Both the position numbers and the translations under genes were made by a program. Positions 7,582-14,236 of a stretch of 20,478 bases of DNA are shown here, piece by piece. Source of the DNA: an uncultured Muribaculaceae bacterium (lineage in GTDB: Bacteria > Bacteroidota > Bacteroidia > Bacteroidales > Muribaculaceae); NCBI GenBank assembly GCA_910578305.1, contig CAJTQH010000001.1, positions 1 to 20,478 on the forward strand, in the 5' to 3' direction. The stretch's first letter is position 1, and every line of letters begins with the position of its first letter. Under the pieces are notes generated by a model. It was not told the DNA's origin, made no database searches, and saw only the letters and a list, made by a program, of their open reading frames with translations.

Positions 7582-8394
7582 CTACACCTTGGGTTCTATG
7601 CCCTTCGACTCGAAAAACCGCATGGTAGAACGGTATCCTGCCTTATAGACCCCCATGATGCCCTTGAGATCAAAAACTTTATATTTTGCTATGTCGTCCA
7701 TGCGCACCACCATATCGCATAGTTCCATATCATGCACAGCATTGTTCTTGGCCATCAACTCATAAGAACGCATGGCTATGTGCACCAGATTGTCTTTGAC
7801 CTCTCCGTGACTCACAGGCGAGCAGTTGATTCCGACCAAAAACTCACACTTGTCTCTCAGCGACCAAGCCGGCAGATTAGCCATAACTCCACCATCGACA
7901 AAGCGGTGCCCGTCGATCACTATAGGTTTGAACACAATGGGGATACAACACGATGCCGCCACACACTCGGCCAACGGACCACGGTCGAACGCCACTTTAC
8001 GACCTGTATCGAAATCCGTGGCGCACACAAGTGTAGGCACAGGCAGATCCTCTATGCGTTCATATCGAATGTTCTTCTTAAGAAACTCCTTGAACGGATC
8101 GAGAGAAAAAAAACCGTCTTTCGGCATTTTCCATTCACACAAATCGTTGAACTTCATGTCGCCGAACATATCCACCATCTCATCGGCAGGAATTCCAGCG
8201 GCGTGCATCACAGCCACCACCGAACCGGCACTCACCCCCGACACTATCTCCGGCACAAGCCCAACCTCGAGCATGGCCTTGATGGCACCTGCATGTGAAA
8301 ATCCACGAGCACCCCCACCACTCAACGCAAGCCCCACCTTGTAAGGATACTTCGGACGCGAGTCGCGACGAAGTTCTATGCCAAACATTTTCAT
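7582..8394 (-). CDS. Patatin-like phospholipase family protein
   Basis: The product has 270 residues. The core opens with the glycine-rich oxyanion loop LALSGGGARGFSHAG (22-36). The nucleophile is Ser55 in the lipase elbow GVSAG (53-57), and the catalytic Asp167 lies in FVDGGVMANLP. These make the Ser-Asp dyad of bacterial patatin-like acyl hydrolases, similar in layout to the RssA/YchK group. There is no signal peptide or membrane helix, so the protein is probably cytoplasmic or peripheral. The expected reaction is hydrolysis of acyl ester bonds in lipids; the substrate is not known. The gene is transcribed away from pnp from its own promoter-like box. A second Met two codons later is an equally possible start. 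Confidence 0.9.
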   Translation of the reverse strand: MKMFGIELRRDSRPKYPYKVGLALSGGGARGFSHAGAIKAMLEVGLVPEIVSGVSAGSVVAVMHAAGIPADEMVDMFGDMKFNDLCEWKMPKDGFFSLDPFKEFLKKNIRYERIEDLPVPTLVCATDFDTGRKVAFDRGPLAECVAASCCIPIVFKPIVIDGHRFVDGGVMANLPAWSLRDKCEFLVGINCSPVSHGEVKDNLVHIAMRSYELMAKNNAVHDMELCDMVVRMDDIAKYKVFDLKGIMGVYKAGYRSTMRFFESKGIEPKV

Positions 8395-8443
8395 AGTCGA
8401 TAACAGTCTTAATGCATTCAGAAATCAGAAACGGATCTTTGTG

Positions 8444-8451
8444 CAAATATA
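8444..8451 (-). promoter_or_regulatory. -7 box for the patatin gene (minus strand)
   Basis: Read on the minus strand, the sequence is TATATTTG, a match to TAnnTTTG, about 50 bases before the ATG at 8394. No TTTG is seen at the expected -33 position. Confidence 0.55.
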
Positions 8452-8524
8452 ACACATCCAACGCTGAAATTGATTAGAAAAACGCGCGTGAAATTCACAG
8501 CACACGCCAATTTGTAGGCTCATA

Positions 8525-8558
8525 TTGGTAATTATCTCATAATTAATTATTAACTTTG
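8525..8558 (+). promoter_or_regulatory. Promoter of pnp
   Basis: TAACTTTG at 8551-8558 matches the -7 consensus. TTGG at 8525-8528 is a partial -33 element at a slightly long 22-base spacing. The leader of about 45 bases is very A-rich. Confidence 0.6.
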
Positions 8559-8593
8559 TACGATTTTTTCACAGAAGAAAAAAGACAAAGAAA

Positions 8594-8607
8594 ATTTTAC
8601 GTAAAAT
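8594..8607 (+). promoter_or_regulatory. Perfect palindrome touching the pnp start codon
   Basis: ATTTTACGTAAAAT is its own reverse complement and ends one base before the ATG at 8608. In RNA it could form a weak 5-pair stem with an ACGU loop; in DNA it could bind a dimeric regulator. It lies in the leader of pnp, whose product autoregulates through its leader in E. coli, though by a different structure. Its role here is unknown. Confidence 0.35.
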
Positions 8608-10869
8608 ATGCTGAACCCAATTAAGAAAACCATCGAGCTGCCCGACGGTCGCAAGATCACACTTGAGACAGGCAAACTGGCCAAGCAAGCCGATGGAGCG
8701 GTAGAGTTGCGCATGGGCAACACCATGCTTCTGGCAACTGTAGTGTCGGCCAAAGAGGCCGGCGAGGGGGTCGATTTCATGCCCCTGCAAGTAGAGTACA
8801 AAGAGAAATTCTCATCGTTCGGACGTTTTCCGGGCGGATTCCTGAAGCGCGAAGGCCGTGCATCGGATTACGAAATCCTCACTGCACGTCTGGTTGACCG
8901 CGTGCTGCGTCCTCTATTCCCCGATAATTATCATGCTGACACATTTGTCAACATCACACTTTACTCCACCGACGGTGAAGACATACCCGACGCGCTGGCA
9001 GGACTGGCCGCATCTGCTGCTATAGCCGTGAGCGACATTCCATTCAACGGTCCCATCTCTGAAGTGCGTGTGGCTCGTATCAACGGTGAATTTGTCATCA
9101 ATCCTACTTTCGACCAGCTTGAAAAAGCAGATATGGAGCTGATGGTAGGTGCCACCTACGACAACATCATGATGGTGGAAGGCGAGATGAACGAAGTGTC
9201 GGAAGCCGACCTTCTCGCTGCCCTCAAGGCCGCACATGACGCCATCAAGGTACAGTGCAAGGCTCAGATCGAATTTGCAGAAGAAGTAGGCTCGACAGTG
9301 AAACGCGAATATTGCCATGAAGTCAACGATGAGGCTCTGCGTGCCGACGTACATGAAAAATGCTATGACAAAGCTTATGCTGTAGCCAAAGCCGGATGTG
9401 CCGACAAGCATTGGCGCGCCGAAAGCTTCGAAGCTATCTGCAACGAATATATCGAATCGATTCCCGAAGAAGAACGCGACGAAAAGACTCCGCTCGTAAA
9501 GCGTTACTACCACGATGTGGAGAAAGAAGCCATGCGCCGTTGCGTGCTTGACGAGAGCATCCGTCTCGACGGCCGCAAGACCACCGAAATACGCCCCATC
9601 TGGTGTGAGGTAGACTACATTCCCGGCCCTCACGGATCGGCAGTGTTCACCCGTGGCGAAACTCAGTCACTCTCCACTGTCACTCTCGGCACAAAGCTCG
9701 ATGAAAAGATAGTGGACGATGTTATCAACCAAGGCCGCGAACGCTTCCTGCTTCACTATAACTTCCCTCCTTTCTCTACCGGCGAAGCGCGCCCCGTGCG
9801 TAGCGTAGGACGCAGAGAGATCGGCCACGGCAATCTGGCACACCGCGCCCTCAAGCGCATGTTCCCCGACGATTTCCCCTATGTATGCCGCATCGTGAGC
9901 GACATTCTGGAATCCAACGGATCGTCGTCCATGGCCACCGTATGTGCAGGCACTCTTGCCCTGCTTGACGCCGGAGTCAATATGAAACGTCCCGTAGCCG
10001 GCATCGCCATGGGTCTTATATCCGACGGCAACAAGTATGCCATCCTCTCCGACATCCTCGGTGACGAAGATCACCTCGGTGACATGGACTTCAAAGTGAC
10101 CGGTACAGTAAACGGCATCACAGCCACTCAGATGGACATAAAGTGCGACGGTCTATCATACGAGATCCTCGAACGCGCTCTCATGCAGGCACGTGAAGGA
10201 CGTCTGCATATCCTCGACATCATCAACCAGACAATACCCGCACCCCGCGAAGACTTCAAGCCTCACGTGCCCCGCATCGTGACCATGCTCATTCCCAAGG
10301 AGCTGATCGGTGCTGTGATAGGCCCGGGCGGAAAGGTAATCCAGGGCATACAGGAAGAGAGCGGCGCCACTGTATCAATCGACGAGATCGAAGAAGGCGG
10401 ATATATCGAAGTAGCCGCTTCCAACAAGGAGTCGATCGACAAAGCCCTCTCGATGATCAACGCAATCGTGGCTCTGCCCGAAGAAGGCAAGACCTATACC
10501 GGCAAAGTACGCTCGATACTCGACTTCGGCGCGTTTGTAGAATTCATGCCCAACCGCGACGGCCTGCTCCACATCTCTGAAATCTCATGGGATCGTCTGC
10601 CCGACATGGAGGCTTCCGGTCTCAAGGAAGGTGACGAAGTGGAAGTGAAGCTCATCGAAATCGACAAGAAGACCGGCAAGTACCGTCTGTCGATGCGTGC
10701 GCTCCAGCCCAAGCCCGAAGGCTACGTAGAGCGTGAACGTGCTCCACGTGGCGAACGCGGTCCCCGTCGTGAAGGAGCCAACAACCGCGGTGAACGCGGC
10801 CCACGTCGCGACAACCGTGGCGACCGTGGTCCCCGTCAGCCCCGCGAACCCCGTGCCGAGCAGGAATAA
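8608..10869 (+). CDS. pnp: Polyribonucleotide nucleotidyltransferase (PNPase)
   Basis: The product has 753 residues and degrades RNA 3' to 5' by phosphorolysis. It can also add nucleotides, and it works in mRNA turnover as a trimeric ring. Domains in order are a first RNase PH core (about 1-215), a helical linker (about 220-310), and a second RNase PH core with SDILGDEDHLGDMDFK (481-496) carrying the catalytic acids Asp486 and Asp492. A KH domain follows with GAVIGPGGKVIQ (568-579), then an S1 domain (TGKVRSILDFGAFVEF, 631-646). The final 47 residues are an Arg-Gly-rich tail with repeated RGERGPRR and RGDRGPRQ units, likely extra RNA binding. It is monocistronic, divergent from the patatin gene, and ends before a large hairpin. 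Confidence 0.97.
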   Translation: MLNPIKKTIELPDGRKITLETGKLAKQADGAVELRMGNTMLLATVVSAKEAGEGVDFMPLQVEYKEKFSSFGRFPGGFLKREGRASDYEILTARLVDRVLRPLFPDNYHADTFVNITLYSTDGEDIPDALAGLAASAAIAVSDIPFNGPISEVRVARINGEFVINPTFDQLEKADMELMVGATYDNIMMVEGEMNEVSEADLLAALKAAHDAIKVQCKAQIEFAEEVGSTVKREYCHEVNDEALRADVHEKCYDKAYAVAKAGCADKHWRAESFEAICNEYIESIPEEERDEKTPLVKRYYHDVEKEAMRRCVLDESIRLDGRKTTEIRPIWCEVDYIPGPHGSAVFTRGETQSLSTVTLGTKLDEKIVDDVINQGRERFLLHYNFPPFSTGEARPVRSVGRREIGHGNLAHRALKRMFPDDFPYVCRIVSDILESNGSSSMATVCAGTLALLDAGVNMKRPVAGIAMGLISDGNKYAILSDILGDEDHLGDMDFKVTGTVNGITATQMDIKCDGLSYEILERALMQAREGRLHILDIINQTIPAPREDFKPHVPRIVTMLIPKELIGAVIGPGGKVIQGIQEESGATVSIDEIEEGGYIEVAASNKESIDKALSMINAIVALPEEGKTYTGKVRSILDFGAFVEFMPNRDGLLHISEISWDRLPDMEASGLKEGDEVEVKLIEIDKKTGKYRLSMRALQPKPEGYVERERAPRGERGPRREGANNRGERGPRRDNRGDRGPRQPREPRAEQE

Positions 10870-10896
10870 GACATCCTGACCGACACACGTCACTGA

Positions 10897-10952
10897 TATA
10901 AACGAAAGAGATGACCCCTCGAAAGAGGACGCCATCTCTTTCGCCGTTTATA
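10897..10952 (+). terminator. Large nested hairpin after pnp
   Basis: TATAAAC (10897-10903) pairs with GTTTATA (10946-10952), and GAAAGAGATG (10904-10913) with CATCTCTTTC (10933-10942), leaving a GCC bulge. The loop holds a second hairpin, CCTC-GAAA-GAGG (10917-10928), with a GNRA-type tetraloop. It begins 27 bases after the pnp stop. There is no long T run, so it may be a terminator, an RNA-stabilising 3' end, or both. On the minus strand it would also end a possible short ORF. Confidence 0.6.
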
Positions 10953-11094
10953 TACAAACCATACAACGCACGGAATTACCGCAGAAAATGTGGGCATAAT
11001 ACTCGTAGTAGAACATCACATACCTGCTTATCATCAGAGCACCTTCTGGCACATCGGCAGAGACTACATCCGGCTCAAGTATATGAGCCGACAT
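10948..11094 (-). CDS. Possible 48-residue ORF, function unknown
   Basis: An ATG at 11094 opens a 48-codon frame ending in TAA at 10950-10948, inside the arm of the hairpin that follows pnp. A TATCTTTG box on the same strand (11134-11127) would start transcription about 25 bases upstream. The product begins MSAHILEPDV and has an aromatic stretch, MISRYVMFYYEYYAHIF, which might be a short membrane segment. I recognise no family. The frame is short and the composition is odd, so it may be chance. It includes an inverted repeat (11071-11090). Confidence 0.2.
   Translation of the reverse strand: MSAHILEPDVVSADVPEGALMISRYVMFYYEYYAHIFCGNSVRCMVCI
11071..11090. repeat. Short inverted repeat in the pnp-prs interval
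   Basis: CGGCTCA at 11071-11077 and TGAGCCG at 11084-11090 form a perfect 7-base stem with the 6-base loop AGTATA. It stands 23 bases before the possible 55-residue ORF and inside the opposing short frame. It could be an RNA hairpin or a binding site for a dimeric protein; nothing decides this. Confidence 0.35.
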
Positions 11095-11113
11095 AGCCCT
11101 ATGGGCGGCAATT

Positions 11114-11281
11114 ATGCGTGCGATTGCAAAGATAGCATTCGAATCGGTAGTTGTATGCTATATTTTGCGCCGCGAGCGATATCCCGACAAAAGAGCCTCA
11201 ATGCGACGCCTCTTCCAGCCGGTAAACATAGTGACGGATATCGTGATCATAGCCCTCATAGTGGCTACACTCTACGCATAG
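11114..11281 (+). CDS. Possible 55-residue small membrane protein
   Basis: An ATG at 11114 opens 55 codons ending in TAG at 11279-11281, just before the hairpin at 11290. The product has an N-terminal hydrophobic stretch (IAKIAFESVVVCYIL, 4-18). A basic middle follows (RRERYPDKRASMRR, 19-32), then a hydrophobic C-terminal helix (VNIVTDIVIIALIVATLYA, 37-55). That hydrophobic-basic-hydrophobic plan and ATA-rich isoleucine codons like the neighbouring genes make it more gene-like than the other frames here. The hydrophobic reading continues upstream (ADIALWAAI) to a TGA, so it could be the remnant of a longer gene. No plus-strand promoter box is evident. I recognise no family. Confidence 0.4.
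   Translation: MRAIAKIAFESVVVCYILRRERYPDKRASMRRLFQPVNIVTDIVIIALIVATLYA
11127..11134 (-). promoter_or_regulatory. Promoter-like -7 box on the minus strand between pnp and prs
   Basis: The minus strand reads TATCTTTG, a perfect TAnnTTTG match, but no TTTG is present at -33. With six fixed bases, about ten such matches are expected by chance on two strands of a window this size. It would drive the 48-residue ORF or an antisense RNA over the start of the 55-residue ORF. Confidence 0.3.
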
Positions 11282-11285
11282 ACTC

Positions 11286-11339
11286 AAAAAACTTAGGCGG
11301 ACGCCACGCCACGGTCATTGGCATGCGTCCGCCTGAGTT
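11286..11339 (-). terminator. Terminator of prs (minus strand)
   Basis: Arms at 11290-11304 and 11325-11339 form a 15-base stem around AGGCGGACGC/GCGTCCGCCT with one mismatch. On the minus strand a run of T follows (11291-11286). It lies about 50 bases after the prs stop and 9 bases after the possible 55-residue plus-strand ORF, so it may stop transcription from both sides. Confidence 0.9.
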
Positions 11340-11390
11340 ATCATAACAAAAGTTGTGTGCTCTTATTTCGAGAGAGAGCCTGTAAAGTCT

Positions 11391-12335
11391 TTACTTGAAC
11401 AGATACTGCTTCGAGATCGACTCATTGTTGTGTACACGACGGATGGTGTCGGCAATCAGATGAGCAACCGATATGATGGTTGCCTTCTTGCAGTCCTTAT
11501 TGAAAGGAATGGAGTTAGTAAATATCATTTCTGTCATGGCAGAGTCATCGACACGCTGCGAAGCCGGATCACTCATGATGGCGTGCGAAGCAAGGGCGCG
11601 CACCGACTTGGCGCCTTCCGACATCATCAGATTGGCAGCCTTGGCTATTGTACCTGCGGTGTCGACCATGTCGTCGATAAGTATCACGTTCTTGTCCTTC
11701 ACATCTCCGATCACGGTCATTGACTCTACCACATTGGCTTTAGCACGCTGCTTGTGGCAGAGAACCAGAGGCACATTGAGATATTTGGCATAGGAGTTGG
11801 CACGCTTGGCACCGCCTACGTCGGGAGTGGCTATCACCATATCCTCGAGTTTGAGGCTCTCGATATAGGGAATGAACACCGATGAGGCGTAAAGGTGATC
11901 CACAGGTACATTGAAGAATCCCTGTATCTGGTCGGCGTGGAGATCCATTGTGATCACACGGTTGACTCCGGCAGCACTGAGCAGATCGGCCACGAGCTTG
12001 GCGGCGATTGACACACGGGGCTTGTCCTTGCGGTCTTGACGGGCCCATCCAAAGTATGGGATTACAGCAATGACCGAATGAGCCGACGCACGCTTGGCGG
12101 CATCGATCATCAGCAGCAGCTCCATGAGGTTATCGCTATTGGGGAATGTGGACTGCACCAGATATACCTCGCAGCCGCGCACCGTCTCTTCAAACGACAC
12201 TTCAAATTCACCGTCGGCAAAGTGCTGTACATTCATTTTACCGAGTTCAACACCGAGATCTTTGCAGATTTCTTCGCCCATGTATCGCGATGCGGTACCG
12301 GCGAAAATCTTGATAGGATGGACTATTGATTGCAT
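11391..12335 (-). CDS. prs: Ribose-phosphate pyrophosphokinase (PRPP synthase)
   Basis: The product has 314 residues, the normal class I length. It makes phosphoribosyl pyrophosphate from ribose 5-phosphate and ATP, feeding purine, pyrimidine, histidine, tryptophan and NAD synthesis in the cytoplasm. Signatures visible are IKIFAGTASRYMGEEI (8-23), the region around DGEFEVSFEETVRG (41-54), the flexible ATP loop YFGWARQDRK (94-103), the PRPP synthase signature DLHADQIQGFF (131-141), and the PRPP-binding loop VILIDDMVDTAGT (217-229). The ATG at 12335 lies 29 bases below a matching promoter box, and a strong terminator follows the gene. It lies 93 bases downstream of the GH13 gene on the same strand, so readthrough is possible. 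Confidence 0.97.
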   Translation of the reverse strand: MQSIVHPIKIFAGTASRYMGEEICKDLGVELGKMNVQHFADGEFEVSFEETVRGCEVYLVQSTFPNSDNLMELLLMIDAAKRASAHSVIAVIPYFGWARQDRKDKPRVSIAAKLVADLLSAAGVNRVITMDLHADQIQGFFNVPVDHLYASSVFIPYIESLKLEDMVIATPDVGGAKRANSYAKYLNVPLVLCHKQRAKANVVESMTVIGDVKDKNVILIDDMVDTAGTIAKAANLMMSEGAKSVRALASHAIMSDPASQRVDDSAMTEMIFTNSIPFNKDCKKATIISVAHLIADTIRRVHNNESISKQYLFK

Positions 12336-12363
12336 ATAATGGTTGGATGAGTTTTGAATGGCA

Positions 12364-12371
12364 CAAAGTTA
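12364..12371 (-). promoter_or_regulatory. -7 box of prs (minus strand)
   Basis: The minus strand reads TAACTTTG, a perfect match, 28 bases before the prs start codon. No TTTG is visible at -33. Confidence 0.6.
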
Positions 12372-12428
12372 CTAAAAATAATTAGCACTCGTAGTGATTT
12401 GGGCTATCAAAATATGCTGCGGGCCATA

Positions 12429-14114
12429 TTATTTGACGAGCTTCCATATCACAGCGCCGTTGGCAGGCACCACACACTCAAAGGGCGTGTCGACCGACAG
12501 CATCTTCTCGCCACTGTCGCCGGTGAGCAATTCCACCCCTTTGTACATGCCCTGATCAATCGACAGGCAGTCAAACGCATGTACAGGTATGTTGACCTTC
12601 ACATCGGCATCTTCGCAGGCGAAGTTCGCCACTATCAGCAGAGTCTCGTCGCCGTAATGACGCAGATAGGCATACTGGCGGTGAGGATTGAAGCATGGAT
12701 TGTCGAGATTGACGTACATCAGATCGAAAAACTCGCCTTTCGCTATGGCCGCCTCGGAGTTGCACAGACCCAGAAGTGTGGCATATTGATCGCGAAGCTT
12801 CACTTCCGCCTCAGTAAGATGCTTCAATGAGGGCTTGCCTCCACACAGCCACCGACGCAGCGTGGGTATACTCCAGTAATCGAATATGGTGGTGCGTCCG
12901 TCGGCGCCGCTGAATCCTTCGGCATCGGCACCCTTCTCGCCCAGCTCCTGACCAGCATATATCATCATGGCGCCGGTGCCAAGCGTAGCAGCCACCACAA
13001 GCGACGGCATGACCAGATCGGCTCTTCCTGCATACTGCACGGATGCAAACCGCTGTTCGTCGTGGTTTTCAAGGAAGTTGAGCATGTGCGGGCCCATATC
13101 GCCCAGACGCTGCCAGCAGTCGGTGATGCGTGCCGCCGAGTGATTGGCGGTCTGGATGAAGCGCAGCGTATCGTATAGATTGACCTTATCGTACAGATAG
13201 TCGAATCCTCCCACATGGATATACGGCCAGTACAGATTCACATCGTAGATCTCAGCAATGAAGATCACATCGGGATATTCGGCCTTGACCATAGGTATGG
13301 CCCACTGCCAGAACTCAAGCGGCACCATGTGTGCCATGTCGCAGCGAAATCCGTCGACATCGTGTCCGGCCCAATAGAGCAATATGTGCAACATCTTCAT
13401 CCACGTATCGGGCACGGGCACATAATGACACGAACCGTCGCCATAGTCCAGACCATAGTTCAGTTTCACGGTCTCATACCAGTCATTCACGCCCGGAAAA
13501 GCGGTAAAGCAATCGTTGCCCGTGGCCTTGGCCGGAAACTCCACATAGGCGTCACGTCCCACCCCCATATCCACCGACGGAGCAAAAAGCTGCCGTGGTA
13601 TGTAGTAGAAATTGTTGTCGCGGGCAAAAAACTTGGTATTGTCGTCATCGGCACCGAAGTCGGCAGGAGCGCCCTCAGGCTTGGCATCCGACACATAGTG
13701 GCGGGCCACATGATTGGGTACAAAGTCTATGATCACCTTCATGCCCGCACGGTGTATGCGCTTCACAGTGGCGTCAAACTCGGCCATGCGTTCGGGCACG
13801 TTGACCGCTATATCGGGGTCTATGTCATAATAGTCCTTGATGGCGTAAGGCGAGCCGGCCTCACCTTTCACCACATGCCGGTTGTCACGTTCTATGCCAT
13901 AGGCCGTATAGTCGGGGCAATGTGCATGCTCTATCACTCCCGTAAGCCACACGTGTGTGGCACCGAGCGATTTTATTTCTTTAAGTATACTGGTATTTAT
14001 CGATTTAAGTTTTCCCGAGCCATTCTGTTCTATGGTACCTCCGGGCACACAGTTTTCGTTGTAGTTTGTAAACAGTCGGGGAAGCAGCTGGTATATTACC
14101 GGTTTCTGTATCAT
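12429..14114 (-). CDS. GH13 alpha-amylase family glycosidase, cytoplasmic
   Basis: The product has 561 residues from the ATG at 14114 (MIQKPVIYQLLPRLF). An in-frame ATG at 14135 is rejected because it lies within the promoter -7 box. The GH13 conserved regions are in order: DFVPNH (130-135), GFRCDMAH with nucleophile Asp259 (255-262), FIAEIY with acid/base Glu288 (285-290) and ENHDEQR with Asp352 (349-355). The last 80 residues resemble the C-terminal beta domain. There is no signal peptide, so it should act on maltodextrin or stored glucan inside the cell rather than on external starch. Exact specificity (amylase, cyclomaltodextrinase or a transglycosidase) cannot be read here. It has its own promoter and no susCD partners. 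Confidence 0.92.
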   Translation of the reverse strand: MIQKPVIYQLLPRLFTNYNENCVPGGTIEQNGSGKLKSINTSILKEIKSLGATHVWLTGVIEHAHCPDYTAYGIERDNRHVVKGEAGSPYAIKDYYDIDPDIAVNVPERMAEFDATVKRIHRAGMKVIIDFVPNHVARHYVSDAKPEGAPADFGADDDNTKFFARDNNFYYIPRQLFAPSVDMGVGRDAYVEFPAKATGNDCFTAFPGVNDWYETVKLNYGLDYGDGSCHYVPVPDTWMKMLHILLYWAGHDVDGFRCDMAHMVPLEFWQWAIPMVKAEYPDVIFIAEIYDVNLYWPYIHVGGFDYLYDKVNLYDTLRFIQTANHSAARITDCWQRLGDMGPHMLNFLENHDEQRFASVQYAGRADLVMPSLVVAATLGTGAMMIYAGQELGEKGADAEGFSGADGRTTIFDYWSIPTLRRWLCGGKPSLKHLTEAEVKLRDQYATLLGLCNSEAAIAKGEFFDLMYVNLDNPCFNPHRQYAYLRHYGDETLLIVANFACEDADVKVNIPVHAFDCLSIDQGMYKGVELLTGDSGEKMLSVDTPFECVVPANGAVIWKLVK

Positions 14115-14132
14115 GATTGTAAATAATTTATG

Positions 14133-14164
14133 CAAAAATACGAAAATAACCCGAACCCGACAAA
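14133..14164 (-). promoter_or_regulatory. Full promoter of the GH13 gene (minus strand)
   Basis: On the minus strand TTTG (14164-14161), a 20-base spacer and TATTTTTG (14140-14133) match both consensus elements. The -7 box covers the upstream ATG at 14135, which fixes the start at 14114. Confidence 0.8.
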
Positions 14165-14189
14165 ATCCACACTCTTCACCCGAGGTCTA

Positions 14190-14220
14190 TTGGCAGTGTT
14201 GAACAAAATTCGTAATATTG
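14190..14220 (+). promoter_or_regulatory. Probable promoter of the TPM-DUF4491 unit
   Basis: TTGG at 14190-14193, a 19-base spacer and TAATATTG at 14213-14220 form a near-consensus pair with one mismatch in each element. The start codon follows 17 bases later. Confidence 0.5.
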
Positions 14221-14236
14221 CACTATTAATATTACT

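Larger units (their letters stand above)
10953..11285. other. Interval between pnp and prs without a confirmed gene
   Basis: About 330 bases lie between the pnp hairpin and the prs terminator. They hold only two weakly supported small ORFs on opposite strands, one promoter-like box and a short inverted repeat. No tRNA cloverleaf, riboswitch or mobile-element end was seen. A longer plus-strand frame (GTG at 10990 to 11346) runs through the prs terminator and has no family features. Confidence 0.6.

Noticed and set aside
8914..9633. Minus-strand open frame of 239 codons inside pnp
   Set aside because: Shadow of the first RNase PH domain region; no motifs, and pnp is complete.
10741..10860. Repeated DNA in the pnp 3' end that could be mistaken for a tandem repeat array
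   Set aside because: The repetition is fully explained by Arg-Gly-rich codons in frame; there are no equal spacers and no mobile or CRISPR features.
10990..11346. Plus-strand GTG-started frame of 118 codons after pnp
   Set aside because: It needs a GTG start, runs through the stem of the prs terminator, shows no hydrophobic or domain pattern, and conflicts with the better 55-residue frame.
12381..12400. Possible terminator of the GH13 gene
   Set aside because: The only stem is CACT/AGTG of four pairs before a T-rich stretch; too weak to call, so readthrough into prs cannot be excluded.
13215..14126. Plus-strand open frame of 303 codons opposite the GH13 gene
   Set aside because: The opposite strand has all GH13 catalytic motifs; the plus-strand product is His- and Val-rich with no recognisable domain.
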